Origin: Actinomycetota bacterium
Lineage (GTDB): Bacteria > Actinomycetota > Actinomycetes > S36-B12 > UBA5976
Length of the DNA: 10,216 nucleotides
Direction: 5' to 3'
Assembly: GCA_947373075.1 (NCBI GenBank)
Contig: CANBWF010000042.1
Coordinates: forward strand, 1 to 10,216
Shown here one piece after another: positions 6,051 through 10,216 of this stretch. The notes beneath the pieces are model-generated. The model had not been told where the DNA came from. It ran no database searches and saw only the letters and a program-made list of their open reading frames with translations. How positions within the stretch are numbered: the first letter of the stretch is position 1; every line of letters begins with the position of its first letter. The translations under genes were made by a program, and so were the position numbers.

Positions 6051-7205
6051 ATGTCAGCAACGCTCGGAATGCCAGAATTACCACCGCCAGTTTTAGCGCC
6101 TCGTCGTAAAAGTCGTCAGCTACTTTTGCGTCACAACACGCATCCAGTTTTGGTAGGCGGTGGCGCACCAGTGAGTGTGCAGTCGATGGCAACAACCCTG
6201 ACTGCAGACATCAATTCAACTTTGCAGCAGATTGCTGAGTTAACCGCATCGGGTTGTCAGATTGTGCGAGTTGCAGTGCCAAGTCAAGATGATGCCGACG
6301 CATTACCGATCATCGCGAAGAAGAGCAGTATCCCGGTCATTGCAGACATTCACTTCCAGCCAAAATATGTTTTTGCGGCTATCGATGCTGGCGTGGCAGC
6401 AGTGCGGGTTAACCCAGGAAACATTAAGCAGTTTGATGACAAAGTAAAAGAGATCGCTCGAGCTGCTGGCGAAACTGGCACACCTATTCGTATTGGCGTG
6501 AACGCAGGCAGTCTGGATAAGCGCTTACTTGCAAAGTACGGCAAAGCAACCCCAGAAGCACTTGTTGAATCTGCGCTTTGGGAATGTTCGTTATTTGAAG
6601 AGCACGGTTTCCGCGACATAAAGATTTCAGTTAAGCATCACGACCCAGTTGTTATGGTGCAGGCATATCGTTTGCTGGCCGAACAGTGCGACTATCCGTT
6701 GCACTTGGGTGTAACTGAAGCTGGTCCACAGTTCCAGGGAACCATCAAATCTGCAGTTGCATTTGGCGCACTGCTGGCGCAAGGAATTGGTGACACAATT
6801 CGTGTTTCACTTTCCGCCCCACCTGTTGAAGAAGTTAAAGTCGGCAACCAGATTCTGGAATCACTGAATTTGCGTCAGCGCGGACTTGAGATTGTTTCTT
6901 GTCCGTCATGTGGTCGCGCTCAGGTAGATGTTTACACATTGGCCGAACAAGTGACTGAAGGTTTGAAAGATTTCGATGTGCCACTGCGCGTCGCTGTTAT
7001 GGGCTGTGTTGTTAACGGTCCAGGTGAAGCTCGCGAAGCCGATCTTGGAGTCGCTAGCGGAAACGGCAAGGGTCAGATTTTTGTCCGCGGTGAAGTTATC
7101 AAAACGGTTCCTGAAGCCGACATTGTTGCGACATTGCTCGAAGAGGCTCACAAACTTGCGGCCGAAATGAGTGAGTCAGGCAAGCCAAGCGTTTCTACCC
7201 CGTAA
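6051..7205 (+). CDS. ispG: 4-hydroxy-3-methylbut-2-enyl diphosphate synthase (flavodoxin/ferredoxin type)
   Basis: IspG (GcpE) is a [4Fe-4S] enzyme of the MEP pathway that reductively opens 2-C-methyl-D-erythritol 2,4-cyclodiphosphate to HMBPP. From ATG 6051 the product is 384 residues. The TIM-barrel part includes VSVQSMATT, INSTLQQIAELTASGC, PVIADIHFQ, VRVNPGN and RIGVNAGSLD. The cluster domain carries CPSCGR (Cys284, Cys287) and GCVVNGPGEA (Cys319, with Glu326 as the expected fourth ligand). The N-terminus SATLGMPELPPPVLAPRR aligns with what I recall of mycobacterial GcpE, which supports ATG 6051. An in-frame GTG at 6033 would add six residues and ATG 6069 would remove six. A GATAAT box six bases before 6051 suggests leaderless expression. 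The gene follows rip by 46 bp, and its TAA is two bases before the next gene. Confidence 0.95.
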   Translation: MSATLGMPELPPPVLAPRRKSRQLLLRHNTHPVLVGGGAPVSVQSMATTLTADINSTLQQIAELTASGCQIVRVAVPSQDDADALPIIAKKSSIPVIADIHFQPKYVFAAIDAGVAAVRVNPGNIKQFDDKVKEIARAAGETGTPIRIGVNAGSLDKRLLAKYGKATPEALVESALWECSLFEEHGFRDIKISVKHHDPVVMVQAYRLLAEQCDYPLHLGVTEAGPQFQGTIKSAVAFGALLAQGIGDTIRVSLSAPPVEEVKVGNQILESLNLRQRGLEIVSCPSCGRAQVDVYTLAEQVTEGLKDFDVPLRVAVMGCVVNGPGEAREADLGVASGNGKGQIFVRGEVIKTVPEADIVATLLEEAHKLAAEMSESGKPSVSTP

Positions 7206-7207
7206 CA

Positions 7208-8047
7208 ATGGGCTTAGAACTACGCCCAATCGATGCGCATAGCGCCGCCCAATTGTGGTCGGTCATAAAGGCAAATCCGGTCCGTCATTCATATGTGGCA
7301 TCCAGACTTGAACAGCACGGGCTCGCTGGCATTACCCGTCGCACATTAGAAATTATTGGGGCCTTTGACGGCGAACGCCTGGACTCGGCAATGTTGTTTG
7401 GTGCGAACTTAATTCCCATTGAAACTTCCCAAGAGTCGCAACGATTGTTCGCAGAAGTTTTAGCCAGGCAGGGGCGCAGATGCTCATCAATAGTTGGACC
7501 AGCAAATGAAGTACTGCAACTTTGGGCAATGTTAGAGCCGCATTGGGGAACTGCCCGAGCAATTCGGGGAAATCAGCCAGTGATGATGACGCAAAACCTA
7601 AGTGAATTGATGGCTGATGATCGGGTTACCTATTCCACGCTGATGGATTTAGATATTTTGTTCCCGGCTTGTGTAGAGATGTTTACAAATGAAGTCGGAC
7701 TTTCGCCATTGGCTAAGGGTGGGGGAATGAGTTATCGAAATCGAATAAACGAGTTGATTTCAAATCGCAGATCGTTTGTTCGCATCGACAATGATCAAAT
7801 TGCATTCAAGGCGGAAGTTGGCTGTGTTGGTGCAGATGTGGCTCAACTGCAAGGTGTGTGGGTAAATCCAGATTTGCGTGGCCAAGGCGTTGGTCGACAC
7901 GCACTGGCATCTGTTGTGAAGTATGTCCTGCAAGACATCGCGCCAACCGTGAGCCTGTATGTGAATGATTTCAATCGCAATGCAATAGCGATGTACGAAA
8001 AAGTTGGATTCAAGCAGGTAGATAGCTTCGCCACAGTGTTGTTCTAG
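7208..8047 (+). CDS. DUF4081-containing GNAT-family N-acetyltransferase
   Basis: The 279-residue protein has an N-terminal DUF4081-like region (about 1-125) followed by a GNAT acetyltransferase domain (about 140-279). The acetyl-CoA loop is RGQGVG at 224-229 after the beta-4 strand VAQLQGVWVNPDL. The C-terminal SLYVNDFNRNAIAMYEKVGF (249-268) is the classic GNAT motif B region. Homologues directly follow ispG in many actinobacteria (for example Rv2867c in M. tuberculosis), so this is conserved context, but the acceptor substrate is not known to me. The start is ATG 7208, two bases after the ispG TAA. No Shine-Dalgarno site is visible, so translation probably depends on reinitiation after ispG. 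There is no membrane segment, so the protein should be cytosolic. Confidence 0.88.
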   Translation: MGLELRPIDAHSAAQLWSVIKANPVRHSYVASRLEQHGLAGITRRTLEIIGAFDGERLDSAMLFGANLIPIETSQESQRLFAEVLARQGRRCSSIVGPANEVLQLWAMLEPHWGTARAIRGNQPVMMTQNLSELMADDRVTYSTLMDLDILFPACVEMFTNEVGLSPLAKGGGMSYRNRINELISNRRSFVRIDNDQIAFKAEVGCVGADVAQLQGVWVNPDLRGQGVGRHALASVVKYVLQDIAPTVSLYVNDFNRNAIAMYEKVGFKQVDSFATVLF

Positions 8048-8080
8048 CGGTGGGTGAACTAAGTCTGGCGGTGCAGTCGG

Positions 8081-8089
8081 TACGATAAT
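8081..8089 (+). promoter_or_regulatory. Putative -10 region (TACGATAAT) for proS
   Basis: In the 70-bp gap between the acetyltransferase stop and proS, two overlapping -10-like hexamers, TACGAT (8081-8086) and GATAAT (8084-8089), lie about 30 bases before the GTG start. Transcription starting around 8093-8096 would leave a short leader that carries the AAAGGAG site. This differs from the leaderless arrangement at the other promoters here. No clear -35 is seen. Confidence 0.45.
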
Positions 8090-8103
8090 TGCACAGCATT
8101 ATT

Positions 8104-8110
8104 AAAGGAG
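8104..8110 (+). promoter_or_regulatory. Ribosome binding site (AAAGGAG) that fixes the proS start
   Basis: AAAGGAG lies seven bases before GTG 8118. A TTG at 8112 is too near (one base) and ATG 8127 too far (16 bases), so the site selects GTG 8118. Confidence 0.8.
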
Positions 8111-8117
8111 ATTGCCA

Positions 8118-9869
8118 GTGTTACGCATGTCTACCCTGTTCCTTCGAACACTTCGGGAAGACCCAGCAGATGCTGAAGTGCCCAGTCACAAACTCCTTGT
8201 GCGCGGTGGCTTTGTTCGTCGAGTAGCTCCTGGTGTTTTCTCTTGGTTGCCACTTGGTTATCAGGTTTATCGCAATGTGGAACGCATTGTTCGTGAAGAG
8301 ATGGACAAGGCTGGATTCCAAGAAGTTCACTTTCCAGCACTTTTGCCACGTGAGCCTTACGAAGCGACAGATCGATGGAATGAATACGGTCCAACCCTTT
8401 TCCGTTTGCAGGATCGCAAAGGGACTGATTTCTTGCTTGGCCCAACACATGAGGAGATGTTCACTCTCATGGTTAAGGGTGAATATTCTTCCTATAAAGA
8501 TTTGCCTGTAAGTCTGTATCAAATTCAGACGAAGTATCGTGATGAAGCACGACCACGCGCAGGTATTTTGCGCGGTCGGGAATTCGTGATGAAAGATTCA
8601 TACTCTTTCGATATCGATGAAGCCGGACTTGCCGTTTCTTATGAACGTCACCGCCAGGCATACATCGCAACATTCAACCGTTTGGGTTTGGAGTTCGTAA
8701 TTGTTTCGGCAACTTCTGGCGCAATGGGCGGCTCAGCAAGTGAAGAGTTCTTGGCTCCTTGTGAAGTTGGTGAAGACACTTATGTGCAGTGTGGTTCTTG
8801 TGGCCTAGCTGCCAATGTTGAAGCAATTGTTACGCCAGTTCCAGCTGAACAGGATGCTTCTGCGATTGGCACCGCTCACGTGGAATCTACACCGGGCGCA
8901 GCATCCATTGCGGATCTAGTCGCGTTTTCAAATCAACACTTTGGTAACACCTGGACCGGCGCAGACACCTTGAAGTGTGTTGTCGTGATGTTGACCCATA
9001 TTGATGGCTCGCAAACTCCACTTGTGGTTGGATTGCCGGGCGATCGCGAACTCGATGTCAAGCGGTTAGAAACTGCAGTGCATCCGGCTACTGTTCGCGC
9101 ATTTGAAGAAGTCGACTTCGCTAAGACTCCATCACTAGTTAAAGGTTTTATCGGCCCAGAAGCACTCGGCGAAAAATCTGCAAGTGGTATTCGCTTTGTG
9201 GTTGACCCGCGCGTTGTTAACGGAACTCGCTGGATTGCCGGCGCTAACAAGCGAGATCACCATGTTTACGATTTGGTAGCGGGCCGTGATTTCACTTGGG
9301 ACGCGGTTGTCGATGCGGCCGAAATTCACGAAGGCGATTTGTGTTCAGCTTGTGGTTCACCACTTAACATTGCTCGCGGTATTGAAATCGGCCACATCTT
9401 CCAACTGGGTCGTAAATACGCCGAAGCGTTAGACCTGAAAGTGCTTGATGAGAATGGCAAACTCGTTACTGTAACTATGGGTTCTTACGGAATCGGAGTT
9501 TCGCGCGCAGTAGCTGCCATCGCTGAACAATCACATGACGAAAAGGGCATGATTTGGCCACGCGAAATTGCGCCAGCCGATGTGCACATCTTGGCCACTG
9601 GCAAAGATGATGAGGTTTTCGCCAAGGCTGATGAAATTGCTACAGAACTAGAGGCGCTCGGTGTACGTGTGCTGCTTGATGATCGCAAAGGCGTTTCACC
9701 AGGCGTTAAGTTCAACGATTCTGAATTGCTAGGCATCCCGACCATCGTTGTGGTTGGTAAAGGTTTGGCCGAGGGCGTTGTTGAACTTCGCGATCGCGTA
9801 ACGGGTAACCAAGAAAATGTGGCTGTTGCCGATGCGGTATCGCATATTCATCAGGTTGTCACGGCTTAG
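8118..9869 (+). CDS. proS: Prolyl-tRNA synthetase, bacterial type with editing insertion
   Basis: This class II synthetase charges tRNA-Pro with proline using ATP. From GTG 8118 it has 583 residues, beginning MLRMSTLFLRTLREDPADAE as in actinobacterial ProRS, and typical of the long bacterial type (about 570-590). The motif 2 region YRDEARPRAGILRGREF is at about 140-156, followed by VMKDSYSF. Motif 3, GSYGIGVSRAVAAI, is at about 455-468. Between them lies the inserted domain (about 220-400) that in this family hydrolyses mischarged Ala-tRNA-Pro. The C-terminal anticodon-binding domain occupies roughly 485-583. Two CxxC pairs, Cys225/Cys228 and Cys409/Cys412, flank the insertion and could bind a metal. 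The gene has its own -10 region and a strong Shine-Dalgarno site. The stop is two bases before the downstream HAD gene. Confidence 0.97.
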   Translation: MLRMSTLFLRTLREDPADAEVPSHKLLVRGGFVRRVAPGVFSWLPLGYQVYRNVERIVREEMDKAGFQEVHFPALLPREPYEATDRWNEYGPTLFRLQDRKGTDFLLGPTHEEMFTLMVKGEYSSYKDLPVSLYQIQTKYRDEARPRAGILRGREFVMKDSYSFDIDEAGLAVSYERHRQAYIATFNRLGLEFVIVSATSGAMGGSASEEFLAPCEVGEDTYVQCGSCGLAANVEAIVTPVPAEQDASAIGTAHVESTPGAASIADLVAFSNQHFGNTWTGADTLKCVVVMLTHIDGSQTPLVVGLPGDRELDVKRLETAVHPATVRAFEEVDFAKTPSLVKGFIGPEALGEKSASGIRFVVDPRVVNGTRWIAGANKRDHHVYDLVAGRDFTWDAVVDAAEIHEGDLCSACGSPLNIARGIEIGHIFQLGRKYAEALDLKVLDENGKLVTVTMGSYGIGVSRAVAAIAEQSHDEKGMIWPREIAPADVHILATGKDDEVFAKADEIATELEALGVRVLLDDRKGVSPGVKFNDSELLGIPTIVVVGKGLAEGVVELRDRVTGNQENVAVADAVSHIHQVVTA

Positions 9870-9871
9870 CA

Positions 9872-10216
9872 ATGTCAATCAAGGCAGTCATTTTCGATTG
9901 GGGCGGCACGTTAACTCCTTGGCATCCAGTTGACCTGCGAGACCAGTGGCGCGCCTACGCAAGTGTTTACGACGCATCACGGGTTGAAGAGTTAGCTGAA
10001 GTTTTACATCATGGTGAACAATCACGCTGGTCGCACCAACTAAACACGATGGGTGAAGTTGGCACTGGAGTCCTGGAAGATTTGTTTATCGAAGCAGGCA
10101 TTGATACCTCTAGCCCAGAACATCAAAAAGGGTTAGATGCCTATTTAACTGCTTGGGATCCACACACCTACACCGATGAAGATGCAATGCCGATGTTGGA
10201 AGCGCTGCGCGGACAG
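9872..10216 (+). CDS. HAD-superfamily hydrolase, N-terminal part, 3' end off the window
   Basis: The frame is open from ATG 9872 to the right edge (115 codons, C-terminus missing). The product starts MSIKAVIFDWGGTLTPWHPV, which is HAD motif I: a hydrophobic strand, the nucleophile Asp9, then GGTLT. The usual second Asp (two residues after the nucleophile) is Gly11 here, so classical phosphatase acid-base catalysis may be altered. The following helical segment fits the cap domain of subfamily I HAD proteins. Motifs II, III and IV lie beyond the window, so activity and substrate cannot be judged. The start is two bases after the proS TAG with no Shine-Dalgarno site, so it is probably co-transcribed and translationally coupled with proS. 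I recall related DWGGTLTPWH proteins in other actinobacteria, but no assigned function. Confidence 0.85.
   Translation, partial: MSIKAVIFDWGGTLTPWHPVDLRDQWRAYASVYDASRVEELAEVLHHGEQSRWSHQLNTMGEVGTGVLEDLFIEAGIDTSSPEHQKGLDAYLTAWDPHTYTDEDAMPMLEALRGQ

Noticed and set aside
8112..8117. TTG 8112 as the proS start
   Set aside because: It is one base after the AAAGGAG site. GTG 8118 has ideal spacing and gives the expected actinobacterial N-terminus.
8048..8117. Gap before proS searched for a T-box or other riboswitch
   Set aside because: At 70 bp, with an apparent -10 in the middle, the leader would be only about 20-25 bases, too short for a structured regulatory RNA.

Overview
The window looks like chromosomal DNA from an actinobacterium (Actinomycetota) of moderate G+C. 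By eye G+C is near one half, and many codons end in A or T, which is low for the phylum. The run dxr - rip (site-2 protease) - ispG - DUF4081/GNAT acetyltransferase, closely followed by a bacterial-type proS, is the order I know from mycobacteria and streptomycetes, and the protein N-termini match actinobacterial forms. Several genes seem to be read from leaderless transcripts: a TAnnnT-like -10 box ends 6 bases before the start codon and there is no usable Shine-Dalgarno site. This is common in actinobacteria. A streamlined aquatic lineage is plausible but is inference only.

Layout. On the minus strand, positions 1-1931 hold a CrtA-like (spheroidene monooxygenase family) gene that runs off the left edge, preceded in transcription by a class III PLP aminotransferase (gabT). 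A 37-bp divergent gap follows. The plus strand then carries an aldehyde dehydrogenase (1969-3408), dxr (start codon problematic, about 3422-4627), rip (4628-6004), ispG (6051-7205), a DUF4081-GNAT protein (7208-8047), proS (8118-9869) and the start of a HAD-family hydrolase (9872 to the right edge). The DNA is packed tightly: no gap exceeds about 70 bp, and no RNA gene, CRISPR array, insertion sequence or convincing terminator is visible.

How the genes fit together. The aminotransferase and the dehydrogenase could convert GABA to succinate semialdehyde and then succinate, though the dehydrogenase's active-site loop is not that of classical GabD. dxr and ispG are the second and the next-to-last steps of the MEP isoprenoid pathway. 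The CrtA-like oxygenase may act on a carotenoid product of that pathway. rip is an intramembrane protease that usually activates sigma factors, and proS charges tRNA-Pro.

The window is mostly housekeeping, and I found no convincing new system. The most notable points are the lack of any ATG/GTG/TTG start for full-length dxr (either a non-canonical ATT start or a 1-base indel), the mutually overlapping leaderless promoters between the aminotransferase and the dehydrogenase, and a 10-base element found at the same distance from two start codons.
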